Of a stretch of 64,000 nucleotides of DNA, positions 52,328 to 61,090 are shown in pieces. Source of the stretch: Aliamphritea ceti (GTDB lineage: Bacteria > Pseudomonadota > Gammaproteobacteria > Pseudomonadales > Balneatricaceae). Numbering within the stretch: the stretch's first letter is position 1; each line of letters starts with the position of its first letter. The stretch spans positions 496,001-560,000 of the forward strand of contig NZ_AP025282.1 in assembly GCF_024347215.1 (NCBI RefSeq), given 5' to 3'. The translations under genes were made by a program, and so were the position numbers. The notes beneath the pieces are model-generated. The model ran no database searches and was not told where the DNA came from. It saw only the letters and a list, made by a program, of their open reading frames with translations.

Positions 52328-53089
52328 GTGACCGCTGAGCAAGTGCCTCCTACCGAGTCGGCTTCGGTTTTAGCTTATATTCGGGCTAGCCTGTTTTATG
52401 CTGTTTTTTATCCGGTAATGTTCGTTTATTCATTGTTGTGTGTGTGTGTGGGCTGGGCGTTACCTTTTCGTGCCAGATTTCGGCTAATTACAGTTATTAA
52501 TTTTTTCTGTATGTTCTGGTTGCGTTTAACTTGCGGTGTGAAAGTTGAAATAGAAGGGCGTGAAAACCTTCCGAAGAATGGGGCTTATGTCGTTGTGGCA
52601 AATCATTCGAGCGAATGGGAAACGTTCTTTCTGCAAACTTTGATACGTCCGCAGTGTACGGTTCTCAAGCAGGAGTTGTTACGTATTCCAGGGTTTGGTT
52701 GGGCGCTGGGTATGCTGAAGCCAATTGCATTGGATCGTAGCAAGCGTCGTGGTGCGCTTAAGCAGCTTATTACGCAGGGTAGAGAGCGTTTAGAGGAAGG
52801 TATTAATATTGTTATATTTCCTCAGGGTACGCGTTTGCCTGTTGGTCAGTTAGGGCGCTTCAATAAAGGTGGGGCGATGTTGGCTGCGGCTAATAACGTG
52901 CCTTTAGTACCTTTGGTTCATGATGCTGGTTTGTATTGGCCGGGTAAGAGTTTTGTGAAGCGTTCGGGTACCGTCAAGGTCATAATCGGTAAGCCAGTGG
53001 AGCTGGATGAGCCGAGTGTTGACGCGTTACATGATCCCTCGGTTGAGTGGATGGAAGCCCGGATGCGGGCTTTAAGAGTCGTTGATTAA
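52328..53089 (+). CDS. 1-acyl-sn-glycerol-3-phosphate acyltransferase (PlsC-like)
   Basis: A 253-residue protein with hydrophobic helices at residues 15-45 and 60-75. The catalytic block is VANHSSEWETFFLQ: an HX4E form of the usual HX4D, known in a PlsC subgroup with the WETF sequence. A second block FPQGTRLPVG corresponds to FPEGTR with Gln at the Glu position. It likely makes phosphatidic acid from lysophosphatidic acid. The start is GTG after AAGGAA. A strong terminator follows. Confidence 0.8.
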   Translation: MTAEQVPPTESASVLAYIRASLFYAVFYPVMFVYSLLCVCVGWALPFRARFRLITVINFFCMFWLRLTCGVKVEIEGRENLPKNGAYVVVANHSSEWETFFLQTLIRPQCTVLKQELLRIPGFGWALGMLKPIALDRSKRRGALKQLITQGRERLEEGINIVIFPQGTRLPVGQLGRFNKGGAMLAAANNVPLVPLVHDAGLYWPGKSFVKRSGTVKVIIGKPVELDEPSVDALHDPSVEWMEARMRALRVVD

Positions 53090-53100
53090 CAGATAAAACA

Positions 53101-53124
53101 AACCCCGCAATAGCGGGGTTTTTT
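53101..53124 (+). terminator. Intrinsic terminator, plsC-like / pspC
   Basis: Stem AACCCCGC/GCGGGGTT with an AATA loop, then a T run. It lies 11 bases after the plsC stop and 14 before the pspC stop and can serve both directions. Confidence 0.9.
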
Positions 53125-53137
53125 GTGGCTGTAAGCT

Positions 53138-53545
53138 TTACAGGTCGTTAATTTCTTTATTGAACTGATACTTCTTTGAAGTCACGTAGCCTTCCATGCC
53201 GCGAAGCTTTTTATCAAGGGCTTGTAAACGTTCGTGAATGTCTCTCAAGCGCTCACTGGCAGGTTTTTGGTAGTTAAACAGTCCGTTATCATGGTGTTGC
53301 TGTTGTTTGCTCTGAAAATGAGCTGAGGGTCGTTTAGCCAGTAAAAAAATACCGGCGATATAAGCGATAACAAATAGTTGCGATACAAAAATAAACAGGC
53401 TGATTGCAATTAGCCGGGCTACCCATACAGGGATTTCAAAGTATTCGGCGAGCCCGGTGCAGACGCCTGCCAGTGGGCCGCGTTTTGGATTTCGATAAAG
53501 GTTGCGGTTATAACCATTGGCTTTGTTTGCTGTATTGTCCTGCAT
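53138..53545 (-). CDS. pspC: Phage shock protein C
   Basis: A 135-residue inner-membrane protein. The PspC domain, LYRNPKRGPLAGVCTGLAEY followed by a membrane helix (residues 40-70), is intact. The C-terminal half (90-135) is polar and helical. With PspB it senses envelope stress and releases PspF from PspA. GGAGAG lies before the ATG. Third gene of the minus-strand pspABC operon. Confidence 0.9.
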   Translation of the reverse strand: MQDNTANKANGYNRNLYRNPKRGPLAGVCTGLAEYFEIPVWVARLIAISLFIFVSQLFVIAYIAGIFLLAKRPSAHFQSKQQQHHDNGLFNYQKPASERLRDIHERLQALDKKLRGMEGYVTSKKYQFNKEINDL

Positions 53546-53569
53546 AATTCTCTCCTTAAATGTGACGGG

Positions 53570-53806
53570 TCAGTGCTGATCCCGTCGCCAGCCCTGGTGC
53601 TGGTTGTCAAGAATGCGCTCAAGGCTGTCAATGCGCTCTTCCAGCCCGTTAATGGTGTTTGCCATGTTTTCCATCAGATGTTGGTCATCATCGGAAAGCC
53701 CGCGATTTGATTTGTGTTTGCTCCAGTAGTGGAGAATCAGCCACAGTGGTGCGACAACGCTGAGAAACACTACCGAGGGCACAAAGAAAAATGCCATTGC
53801 TGTCAT
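53570..53806 (-). CDS. pspB: Phage shock protein B
   Basis: A 78-residue inner-membrane protein. One N-terminal membrane helix (FFFVPSVVFLSVVAPLWLIL) is followed by a leucine-zipper-like coiled coil MENMANTINGLEERIDSLER. It partners PspC as a membrane sensor. It follows pspA by 11 bases. Confidence 0.92.
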   Translation of the reverse strand: MTAMAFFFVPSVVFLSVVAPLWLILHYWSKHKSNRGLSDDDQHLMENMANTINGLEERIDSLERILDNQHQGWRRDQH

Positions 53807-53817
53807 CGTATTTCCGC

Positions 53818-54492
53818 CTATTCAGCTTTACTGTTAATTTTGCTTTTAATGGCATCCAGTTCGCGTTCGATATCATCAGCTGCTGCCAGATCATTAATCT
53901 CATCGGCCAGGTTGGTTTTGTGTGTCTTACCCATATCGTAAGATTCTACCTGGCCTTCCAGGTCATCAAGACGACGCTCATACTGTTCAAACTTTTCAAA
54001 AGCACGGTTGAGAGTCTCGCGATTTGTTTTTTTACGGATCTCAAGACGAGATTTGCCAGTCTGTTCACGTAACAGCAGTTCTTTCTGCTTGCCTTTTGCG
54101 CTGGCAAGCTTTTCCTGCAGCTGGCTGATTTCATCATTAAGTACGTTGAGTTGCTCGCTAAGAAAGGTCAGTTCATTATCGCCAGCTTCAACCGCTTCTT
54201 CAGCGCGTCGTTTTTCTATTAAAGCACCTTTTGCAAGATCTTCGCGGCCTTTGCTGATTGCCAGTTCGGTTTTGTTGAGCCAGTCGTTGGCTTCATCCTG
54301 GAGCATTTGAATGCGACGTTCGAGTTCTTTTTTATCTGCAATGATCTTTGCAGATGTGCTGCGAACTTCGATAAGAGTGTCTTCCATTTCCTGAATCATC
54401 TGGCGAATCATTTTTTTAGGATCTTCTGCGCGATCCAGTAGTGAAGTCAGGTTAGCGTTAACAATGTCCTGAAAGCGGGAAAAAATGCCCAT
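53818..54492 (-). CDS. pspA: Phage shock protein A
   Basis: A 224-residue coiled-coil protein (PspA/IM30 family). It begins MGIFSRFQDIVNANLTSLLD, the amphipathic membrane-binding helix, and continues as long helices with DPKKMIRQMIQEMEDTLIEV. It binds and inhibits PspF in the cytoplasm and supports the inner membrane under stress. Excellent ribosome site (AAGGAG). Transcribed from the sigma-54 promoter at 54544-54558. Confidence 0.96.
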   Translation of the reverse strand: MGIFSRFQDIVNANLTSLLDRAEDPKKMIRQMIQEMEDTLIEVRSTSAKIIADKKELERRIQMLQDEANDWLNKTELAISKGREDLAKGALIEKRRAEEAVEAGDNELTFLSEQLNVLNDEISQLQEKLASAKGKQKELLLREQTGKSRLEIRKKTNRETLNRAFEKFEQYERRLDDLEGQVESYDMGKTHKTNLADEINDLAAADDIERELDAIKSKINSKAE

Positions 54493-54543
54493 GGTTATCT
54501 CCTTGATTGCATTGTTCGAAGTTAGTTGTCTGAGATGTATATA

Positions 54544-54558
54544 GCGAACTCTGTGCCA
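54544..54558 (-). promoter_or_regulatory. Sigma-54 promoter of pspABC
   Basis: On the minus strand TGGCAC, 5 bases, TCGCT match the -24/-12 pattern (TGGCAC-N5-TTGCW) with one mismatch at the -12 element. It lies about 52 bases upstream of the pspA start and points the right way. Confidence 0.8.
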
Positions 54559-54640
54559 GTTCTAAAAAAATAATCCTAATAGGCTGAAAAATAAGAGATT
54601 TATTGTTTTAAGTGTGAGGCCTGATTGTTTTTTGTTGGTT

Positions 54641-54670
54641 TATATAGCTATTATTAGGTCTATAAAGCTA
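54641..54670. promoter_or_regulatory. Likely PspF upstream activator sites
   Basis: Two near-identical 10-mers, TATATAGCTA (54641-54650) and TATAAAGCTA (54661-54670), are exactly 20 bases apart, on the same face of the helix. They lie about 85-125 bases upstream of the sigma-54 promoter and just before pspF. Confidence 0.5.
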
Positions 54671-54690
54671 ACCAAGTGGTTTTATTGGCT

Positions 54691-55806
54691 ATGAATATTC
54701 CCGCGATTATTGGTGATTCACCTTTGTTTGATCAGGTTTTGGAGCGATTGAGTCTGGTAGCTCCGTTACATAAGCCTGTGTTAGTGGTTGGTGAGCGTGG
54801 TACAGGTAAAGAATTGATGGCGCAGCGACTGCATTATTTGTCGGAGCGCTGGGATAAGGCATTTATTAAGCTAAATTGTGCTGCTTTAAGTGAGTCTTTA
54901 TTAGAGTCTGCATTATTTGGTCATGAAGCCGGAGCGTTTACCGGAGCTAATAAGCAGGTGAAAGGTTGTTTTGAAAGAGCAGATGAGGGCACGCTTTTTC
55001 TGGATGAGCTGGCGACGGCATCCGTGAGAGTGCAGGAAAAGCTATTGCGGGCGATAGAGTACGGCGAGATAGAGCGTTTGGGTGGGCAGCAAACCTTACA
55101 GGTTGATGTCAGGGTTGTGGCTGCGACCAATGCGAACTTACCTGAATTGGCTAGTCAGGGGCGGTTTAGGGCTGACTTATTGGATCGTCTGGCGTTTGAT
55201 GTTTTGCACTTGCCGCCTCTGAGGATGAGAGATGGCGATGTTCTCTTGCTTGCAGAAAGCTTCGCAATGGCAATGTGTCGTGAGCTAGAGCGTCCAGTCT
55301 TTGCGGGGTTTGCTGTAGAGGCGAGGCGGCAGTTGTTAGGTTATGCGTGGCCGGGAAATATTCGTGAGTTAAAGAATGTAGTTGAGCGGAGTATCTATCG
55401 GCATCAGGATTATGAGCAGCCTTTATCTGAAATAGTGACAGATCCTTTTCGCTCTCCATGGACTGAAGATAGTGTGTCGGAGGTGCAGGCTACAGAGTAT
55501 TCTGATACTTCTGGCAAGGGTATGTTGGATGTTCGGAAAGGTGTTGAAGCAGCAGGGTGGGCTGAAAAAGATTTAGTAGAACGTAGCTTTAATGGTGTTG
55601 GGGCTTCAACAGAAGGTGGTGAAAATTGCGTTGGTGATATGAAGGCTCAGGTTGCACGCTTTGAGCAGCAATTAATTGTCAGAGCTTTGAGGCTTAATCA
55701 TTATCAGCAGAAGCATACAGCTGATAGTTTGGGCTTAACCTATCATCAGTTGCGGGCGTACTTGCGAAAATATCCGGGATTATTGTCGGACAAAGTAGCT
55801 GATTAG
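54691..55806 (+). CDS. pspF: Psp operon transcriptional activator PspF
   Basis: A 371-residue sigma-54 enhancer-binding protein without a receiver domain, as in PspF. The AAA+ domain holds Walker A GERGTGKE, the sigma-54 loop GAFTGA, Walker B TLFLDELA, and RxxW-like YAWPGNIRELKN. A Fis-type HTH ends the chain (HTADSLGLTYHQLRAYLRKY). It activates pspABC when PspA lets go. Divergent from pspA. The middle region, residues 255-320, is a variable linker. ATG at 54691 chosen; an upstream GTG is in frame. Confidence 0.94.
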   Translation: MNIPAIIGDSPLFDQVLERLSLVAPLHKPVLVVGERGTGKELMAQRLHYLSERWDKAFIKLNCAALSESLLESALFGHEAGAFTGANKQVKGCFERADEGTLFLDELATASVRVQEKLLRAIEYGEIERLGGQQTLQVDVRVVAATNANLPELASQGRFRADLLDRLAFDVLHLPPLRMRDGDVLLLAESFAMAMCRELERPVFAGFAVEARRQLLGYAWPGNIRELKNVVERSIYRHQDYEQPLSEIVTDPFRSPWTEDSVSEVQATEYSDTSGKGMLDVRKGVEAAGWAEKDLVERSFNGVGASTEGGENCVGDMKAQVARFEQQLIVRALRLNHYQQKHTADSLGLTYHQLRAYLRKYPGLLSDKVAD

Positions 55807-55820
55807 TTTTTTAAGTGCGA

Positions 55821-55850
55821 AAAAAAAACGGGGCTTTAGCCCCGTTTTGT
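55821..55850 (+). terminator. Intrinsic terminator between pspF and fabB
   Basis: An A run, stem CGGGGC/GCCCCG with a TTTA loop, then TTTT. Works for both converging genes. Confidence 0.9.
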
Positions 55851-55869
55851 ATATAGGAGTAAGGCTTGC

Positions 55870-57087
55870 TTAGCTGTCCAGCTTCTGGAATACCAGAGTG
55901 GAGTTCGTGCCACCAAAGCCAAAGCTGTTCGACATGACGCGTTGAAGGTCAACGTTGTCTTTGCGTTCAGTAACGACTGGCAGGCCTTCAGCAGCAGGGT
56001 CTAGCTCGTCTACGTTTGCAGATGCACAAATGAATTTGTTTTCCATCATCAGCAGGCTGTAAATTGCTTCCTGTACGCCTGTTGCGCCCAGCGAGTGGCC
56101 AGTCAGGGATTTGGTTGAGCTAACCGGAGGCATGTTTTCGCCAAAGGTTGACTTCATTGCCTTGAGTTCCTGGATGTCGCCAGCAGGTGTGGATGTGCCG
56201 TGAGAGTTGATGTAGTCAATGCTACCGTCAACAGTGCTCATTGCCTGTTCCATGCAGCGCTGTGCGCCTTCGCCTGAAGGTGCGACCATGTCGTAGCCAT
56301 CAGATGTAGCGCCGTAGCCAACCAGTTCACCGTAGATTTTTGCGCCACGTGCTTTAGCGTGTTCGTAATCTTCCAGTACCAGCATGCCGCCACCACCTGC
56401 GATAACGAAACCATCACGGTTTGCATCGTAAGCGCGGGAAGCTTTTTCAGGTGTTTCGTTATATTTGCTGGACAGTGCGCCCATTGCATCAAACATAACA
56501 CTCAGGGACCAGTGAAGCTCTTCACCGCCGCCGGCAAAAACAATGTCTTGCTTGCCTAGCTGGATTTGCTCCATTGCATTACCAATACAGTGTGCACTGG
56601 TAGCGCAGGCAGATGTAATTGAGTAGTTAACGCCTTTGATTTTAAATGGTGTTGCCAGGCATGCGGAAACAGTGCTGCCCATAGTGCGGGTTACACGATA
56701 TGGACCAACGCGACGTACACCTTTGCTGCGCAGAATGTCAGCTGTTTCAACGATGTCAGCTGAAGATGCGCCGCCGGAGCCTGCAATCAGGCCGGTGCGA
56801 ACATTGGATACCTGGTCTTCTGTGAGGCCTGCGTCTTTAATGGCCTGATCCATAGAAAGGTAAGCATAAGCAGCTGCATCGCCCATGAAACGAACCAGTT
56901 TGCGGTCGATCAGATCGCTATAATCCAGATCTACGCTACCGGCAACATGGCTGCGGAACCCCATTTCCTTATATTCTTCCTGAAACTTGATACCTGAACG
57001 GCCCTGTTGCAGTGAATCTAAGACGGTTTCTTTGTCCGTGCCCAGGCAAGAAACGATACCCATTCCGGTAACTACGACGCGTCTCAT
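55870..57087 (-). CDS. fabB: Beta-ketoacyl-ACP synthase I
   Basis: A 405-residue thiolase-fold enzyme. The catalytic Cys is in SITSACATSAHCIG, the His residues are in NSHGTSTPAGD and LTGHSLGATG. It elongates acyl chains, including the cis-unsaturated intermediates made by FabA, so it is needed for unsaturated fatty acids. It follows fabA by 88 bases on the same strand, the usual fabA-fabB pair. Confidence 0.96.
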   Translation of the reverse strand: MRRVVVTGMGIVSCLGTDKETVLDSLQQGRSGIKFQEEYKEMGFRSHVAGSVDLDYSDLIDRKLVRFMGDAAAYAYLSMDQAIKDAGLTEDQVSNVRTGLIAGSGGASSADIVETADILRSKGVRRVGPYRVTRTMGSTVSACLATPFKIKGVNYSITSACATSAHCIGNAMEQIQLGKQDIVFAGGGEELHWSLSVMFDAMGALSSKYNETPEKASRAYDANRDGFVIAGGGGMLVLEDYEHAKARGAKIYGELVGYGATSDGYDMVAPSGEGAQRCMEQAMSTVDGSIDYINSHGTSTPAGDIQELKAMKSTFGENMPPVSSTKSLTGHSLGATGVQEAIYSLLMMENKFICASANVDELDPAAEGLPVVTERKDNVDLQRVMSNSFGFGGTNSTLVFQKLDS

Positions 57088-57175
57088 AGGATGCCTCTCT
57101 ATATTACTCGTAAATTATTTGGTTGCCTGCATTCTAGTTGAATGCAGGCTATGAAGAGTTGCTGATAATCTGGAA

Positions 57176-57691
57176 TCAGAAATTCTCAGTTGATGTGAAC
57201 AGGCCAACACGCAGATCGGTTGCGCTGTAAATATCGCGGCCATCAACGGAGACTGTTCCATCAGCAATGCCCATAACCAGTTTGCGTTCAATGACGCGCT
57301 TCAGGTCGATGGTGTAAGTAACTTTTTTAGCGGTTGGCAAGATTTGACCGGTGAACTTTACTTCACCTGATCCCAGAGCGCGTCCACGACCCAGGTTGCC
57401 GCGCCAGCCCAAGTAGAAGCCTACTAACTGCCACATTGCATCAAGGCCTAGGCAGCCTGGCATAACAGGGTCTGTTGGAAAGTGACACTGGAAGAACCAC
57501 AGGTCCGGATGGATGTCGAGTTCAGCAATGATCTGGCCTTTGCCGTATTTGCCGCCTTCGGAGTTGATGTTGACGATGCGATCCATCATCAGCATGTTGT
57601 CGATTGGAAGCCGGGCATTGCCTGGGCCGAACATCTCGCCGTGACCACATGACAGCAGTTCGTCACGGTTAAAAGAAGAAGGTTTAGTCAT
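57176..57691 (-). CDS. fabA: 3-hydroxydecanoyl-ACP dehydratase/isomerase
   Basis: A 171-residue hot-dog enzyme. CHFPTDPVMPGCLGLDAMWQ holds the catalytic His and Asp, and LVGFYLGWRG is typical of FabA. It dehydrates and isomerises the C10 intermediate, starting unsaturated fatty acid synthesis. First gene of the fabA-fabB pair. I saw no clear FabR-type palindrome in the 202 bases upstream. Confidence 0.97.
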   Translation of the reverse strand: MTKPSSFNRDELLSCGHGEMFGPGNARLPIDNMLMMDRIVNINSEGGKYGKGQIIAELDIHPDLWFFQCHFPTDPVMPGCLGLDAMWQLVGFYLGWRGNLGRGRALGSGEVKFTGQILPTAKKVTYTIDLKRVIERKLVMGIADGTVSVDGRDIYSATDLRVGLFTSTENF

Positions 57692-57893
57692 TTGAACTGT
57701 TGATCCGTAAATTTAAGCCAAAATATCGGCTGATTATACCGGCTAAACTCGTCAGTATCACGGGTTGAATTGCTAAATTCCGTATTATTGCAGTCGCATA
57801 ATATAAATGAGAATTATTATTGCAATTAGGAGCTTGCCGGTGTTTCCCGTTATAGGGGCTGAGCCTCTCGTTCAGAAAGGCTTAATGTCTGAG

Positions 57894-58862
57894 TTAGCTG
57901 CTTCGTTTAACGGCTAAATCTGCCAGTTGAATCATGGTCGCTTTAAATGAAGAATCAGGTAAAGCATCAAGCGCGGCGATTGCCTGGTCAGCTTGTTGAT
58001 ATGCCTGGGTGCGAGCGTATTCGATGGCGCCAGTCGCGTGAACGATATCCAGTACTGGTTGCAGGTCTTCTAAGCCGCCTTTGCGAATTGCGCGGCGAAT
58101 CAGTTTGCGTTGTTCGTCGGTGCCTTCGCGCATTGCGTGGATCAGTGGTAGCGTTGCTTTACCTTCTGCAAGGTCGTCACCAACGTTTTTGCCCATTTCT
58201 TCAGCGGTACTGAGGTAATCCATAACATCGTCGATTATCTGAAAAGCGATACCTATGTGGCGACCAAATAAGCGCAGGCCTTCCTGCTCTTCTTTAGTTG
58301 CGCCAGCAAGAATTGCTCCAGACTCTGTCGCAGCTTCAAACAGCATGGCTGTTTTTCCCAGAATAACCTGCATGTAGGCATCTTCAGTGGTATCCGGGTT
58401 TTTTGCGTTCAGAAGCTGAAGGACTTCTCCTTCAGCTATGATGTTGGTGGCATCGGAGATGACTTTCATTATCTCCATGCTGTTAAGTTCAACCATAATC
58501 TGGAATGCGCGGGAGTATAGAAAGTCACCGACAAGTACGCTGGGGGCGTTACCCCATTTAGCATTTGCGGTTGAGTTGCCACGGCGTAAATCAGAATTAT
58601 CGACAACATCATCATGTAAGAGTGTTGCTGTATGAATGAATTCTATGACCGCTGCCAGTGAAACATGTTGCTCGCCTTTATAGTTGGCAGCGTTAGCGGC
58701 CAGTAGTACAAGTAATGGGCGAATGCGCTTACCACCGCTTTCTACGATGTAGTGCCCAATCTTTTCGACTAGCGGAACACCTGAATGCAAGTGGTTGATT
58801 ATGTAGTCATTTACCGCTTCAAATTGCGGTTCAATAAGAGGGTTTAGCTGATGTGGCTGCAT
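57894..58862 (-). CDS. ispB: Octaprenyl diphosphate synthase (trans-polyprenyl type)
   Basis: A 322-residue all-helical prenyltransferase. The first Asp-rich motif is in LLHDDVVDNSDLRRG and the second in FQIIDDVMDYLS. It builds the side chain of ubiquinone. Chain length, called octa- by analogy with E. coli IspB, could be different. Divergent from rplU, as in E. coli and Pseudomonas. Confidence 0.93.
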   Translation of the reverse strand: MQPHQLNPLIEPQFEAVNDYIINHLHSGVPLVEKIGHYIVESGGKRIRPLLVLLAANAANYKGEQHVSLAAVIEFIHTATLLHDDVVDNSDLRRGNSTANAKWGNAPSVLVGDFLYSRAFQIMVELNSMEIMKVISDATNIIAEGEVLQLLNAKNPDTTEDAYMQVILGKTAMLFEAATESGAILAGATKEEQEGLRLFGRHIGIAFQIIDDVMDYLSTAEEMGKNVGDDLAEGKATLPLIHAMREGTDEQRKLIRRAIRKGGLEDLQPVLDIVHATGAIEYARTQAYQQADQAIAALDALPDSSFKATMIQLADLAVKRSS

Positions 58863-58930
58863 GTCACGTAGTGTTATTGATACGGAAGTTAGGCCAGCAT
58901 GCTAGGGGGGTTGTATAGCGGTGTCAAGAA

Positions 58931-58957
58931 AAGCCCAAGGCAGGGAATGTTGGGCTT
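58931..58957. repeat. Inverted repeat across the ispB/rplU divergent promoter
   Basis: AAGCCCAA (58931-58938) and TTGGGCTT (58950-58957) form an 8-bp inverted repeat with an 11-base loop. The right arm overlaps the rplU -35 box, so it could be an operator. Confidence 0.45.
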
Positions 58958-58984
58958 GTGGTTGTCAGTTGACTTGTATATAAT
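58956..58984 (+). promoter_or_regulatory. Candidate sigma-70 promoter for rplU-rpmA
   Basis: TTGTGG (58956-58961), 17-base spacer, TATAAT (58979-58984). The leader to rplU is about 95 bases. Confidence 0.65.
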
Positions 58985-59087
58985 CTCGCGCCCTAACCCA
59001 TCCAAATTCGCTCCCTATTATATGGCGCTGCCATTAGAAATAGGCTTCTACAACAGTAGCAGGGCGGGTTTTAAACCGGAGAAAGAA

Positions 59088-59399
59088 ATGTACGCAGTAA
59101 TCGTGAGCGGCGGTAAGCAATACCGCGTTCAAGAAGGTCAGACGCTGAAAGTAGAGAAGTTACACGCTGAAGCGGGTGCTAGTATCGAATTCGATCGCGT
59201 TTTGCTGGTAGCAAATGGCGATGACGTTAAAATCGGTGCGCCGGTTGTAGCGGGTGCTAAAGTTGTTGGTGAGATCGTTGATCACGGCCGCGCTAAGAAA
59301 GTTCATATCATGAAGTTCAAGCGTCGTAAGCACCACATGAAGCAGATGGGTCACCGTCAGCACTTTACTGAAGTTAAAATTACAGGCATTAGCGCCTAA
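59088..59399 (+). CDS. rplU: 50S ribosomal protein L21
   Basis: A 103-residue protein of standard length, starting MYAVIVSGGKQYRVQEGQTL. The C-terminal basic segment KFKRRKHHMKQMGHRQ is typical of L21. GGAGA lies before the ATG; a far upstream in-frame start is rejected. It binds 23S rRNA in the 50S subunit. Followed by rpmA after 24 bases. Confidence 0.98.
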   Translation: MYAVIVSGGKQYRVQEGQTLKVEKLHAEAGASIEFDRVLLVANGDDVKIGAPVVAGAKVVGEIVDHGRAKKVHIMKFKRRKHHMKQMGHRQHFTEVKITGISA

Positions 59400-59423
59400 T
59401 TAACCTGAATAGGAGACTGACAA

Positions 59424-59681
59424 ATGGCTCATAAGAAGGCAGCAGGTAGTACGCGTAACGGTCGCGATTCCGAGTCGAAACGCTTAGGTGTTAAGCGTTT
59501 TGGTGGTCAGGTTGTTGTGGCTGGTAACATTCTGGTTCGTCAGCGCGGTACTAAGTTCCATGCTGGTGAAAACGTTGGTATCGGCAAAGACCACACACTG
59601 TTTGCGAAAGCAAATGGCGTTGTGAAATTTGTTGTTAAAGGCCCGCAAAAGCGTAAGTACATCACGATCGAAACCGCTTAA
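59424..59681 (+). CDS. rpmA: 50S ribosomal protein L27
   Basis: An 85-residue protein, MAHKKAAGSTRNGRDSESKR then GVKRFGGQ, of standard length. Its N-terminus reaches the peptidyl-transferase centre. Ends at a strong terminator; obgE follows with its own upstream region. Confidence 0.98.
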   Translation: MAHKKAAGSTRNGRDSESKRLGVKRFGGQVVVAGNILVRQRGTKFHAGENVGIGKDHTLFAKANGVVKFVVKGPQKRKYITIETA

Positions 59682-59699
59682 TCGAGCTTTAAACGTATT

Positions 59700-59730
59700 C
59701 AAAAAGCTCCGCCGCGGCGGGGCTTTTTTT
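59700..59730 (+). terminator. Intrinsic terminator after rpmA
   Basis: A-run, stem AAGC.CCGCC/GGCGG.GCTT with a GC loop, then seven T. Confidence 0.9.
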
Positions 59731-59887
59731 ATGTCTTGTGTGTATGGATAGCGGATAGGCTGCTTATTTTGGATGGCGGCAGTATATTGTAATGATGATG
59801 TCTGGTGGCGTGCTGTTGAAAGGGTTTCCGAGGAAGTGTTTTCAACAGTGAGTTGAGAGACATCCGGTCCTGAATGGAGGGATGAAG

Positions 59888-61090
59888 ATGAAGTTTGTAG
59901 ATGAAGCAAGTATTACCATTGAAGCTGGTAAAGGTGGTAATGGTTGTATGAGTTTTCGGCGTGAGAAATATGTCGCCAGAGGTGGTCCTGATGGTGGCGA
60001 TGGTGGTGATGGCGGTTCGGTGTATGCTGAAGCTGATGACGCGCTAAATACCTTGATTGATTACCGTTTTCAGCCGCGTTATAAGGCTGAAAATGGTCAT
60101 AATGGCCAGAGTCGGAATTGCACTGGCGCGAAAGGCGAAGAGTTAGTTCTTAAGGTGCCTGTTGGTACAACTATTGTTGATGTAGATACTGATGAGGTTT
60201 TGGCGGATCTGACCAAAATTGGCCAGGTTGAGAAAATTGCTCAGGGTGGTTTTCATGGCTTAGGTAATACGCGCTATAAAAGCAGTGTTAACCGGGCACC
60301 ACGTCAGACAACTAATGGTAGTTTGGGTGAAACGCGTAACATCAAGCTTGAGCTGAAGGTGCTGGCTGATGTTGGCTTGTTGGGTTTGCCTAATGCTGGT
60401 AAGTCGACCTTTATTCGTTCCGTGTCAGCGGCTAAGCCTAAAGTGGCGAATTATCCGTTTACAACGCTGGTGCCAAATCTGGGTGTAGTGCGTACAGAGA
60501 AGCATCGTAGTTTTGTGATTGCAGATATTCCTGGGATTATTGAAGGTGCGGCAGAGGGTGCGGGTCTGGGGATTCGTTTTCTGAAGCATTTGGCGCGTAA
60601 CCGTATTTTGTTGCAGTTAGTAGATATGGCGCCGTGGGATGAGTTGACTCCACCGGAAGCGGCTCAGGTCATTGCGCATGAGCTGGAAAAATTTAGCCCG
60701 ACTCTTGCTAGTCAGGAGCGCTGGTTGGTGTTGAATAAGTTGGATATGGTGCCGGATGATGAGCGTGAAGAGCGCTGTCAGGCTGTGGTTGATGCGTTGG
60801 GCTGGGAAGGTCCGGTTTATCGTATTTCAGCTCTGAATAAAGAAGGTACTCAGATATTAGTTCAGGATATTCAGCGCTATTTGGATACACGGGCTGAGTC
60901 TCTCATTGAGAATCCAGAGCTGGTTGAAGAAGAGGCTAAGGTTCGCCGGATGATTGATCTGGAAGGGCGTGAGCGTATTGAGCAGATGCGTGAAGAAGCT
61001 CGCGCTAAGCGTCGCAATGATGATGGTCTGGATGACGATGATTTCGATGATGATGATTATGATATTGAAGTGGAATACGTGCGGGAGTAA
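59888..61090 (+). CDS. obgE: Obg-family GTPase
   Basis: A 400-residue GTPase. The N-terminal glycine-rich Obg fold (MKFVDEASITIEAGKGGNGC, GGDGGDGGSVY) is followed by the G domain: GLPNAGKST (G1), TTLVPNLG (G2), DIPGII (G3) and LNKLD (G4). The tail is extremely acidic (DDDDFDDDDYDIEVEYVRE region). ATG at 59888 is chosen because GGAGGG lies seven bases before it. It acts in 50S assembly and stress response. It abuts proB with no gap. Confidence 0.96.
   Translation: MKFVDEASITIEAGKGGNGCMSFRREKYVARGGPDGGDGGDGGSVYAEADDALNTLIDYRFQPRYKAENGHNGQSRNCTGAKGEELVLKVPVGTTIVDVDTDEVLADLTKIGQVEKIAQGGFHGLGNTRYKSSVNRAPRQTTNGSLGETRNIKLELKVLADVGLLGLPNAGKSTFIRSVSAAKPKVANYPFTTLVPNLGVVRTEKHRSFVIADIPGIIEGAAEGAGLGIRFLKHLARNRILLQLVDMAPWDELTPPEAAQVIAHELEKFSPTLASQERWLVLNKLDMVPDDEREERCQAVVDALGWEGPVYRISALNKEGTQILVQDIQRYLDTRAESLIENPELVEEEAKVRRMIDLEGRERIEQMREEARAKRRNDDGLDDDDFDDDDYDIEVEYVRE

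Noticed and set aside
53791..54310. Plus-strand frames opposite pspA
   Set aside because: Antisense shadows of a clear pspA coding region.
54676..54690. GTG start for pspF adding five residues
   Set aside because: The ATG at 54691 gives the usual PspF length and leaves the upstream boxes outside the gene.
58899..59087. 63-residue N-terminal extension of rplU
   Set aside because: L21 starts at MYAVIVSGG; the region upstream contains the promoter.
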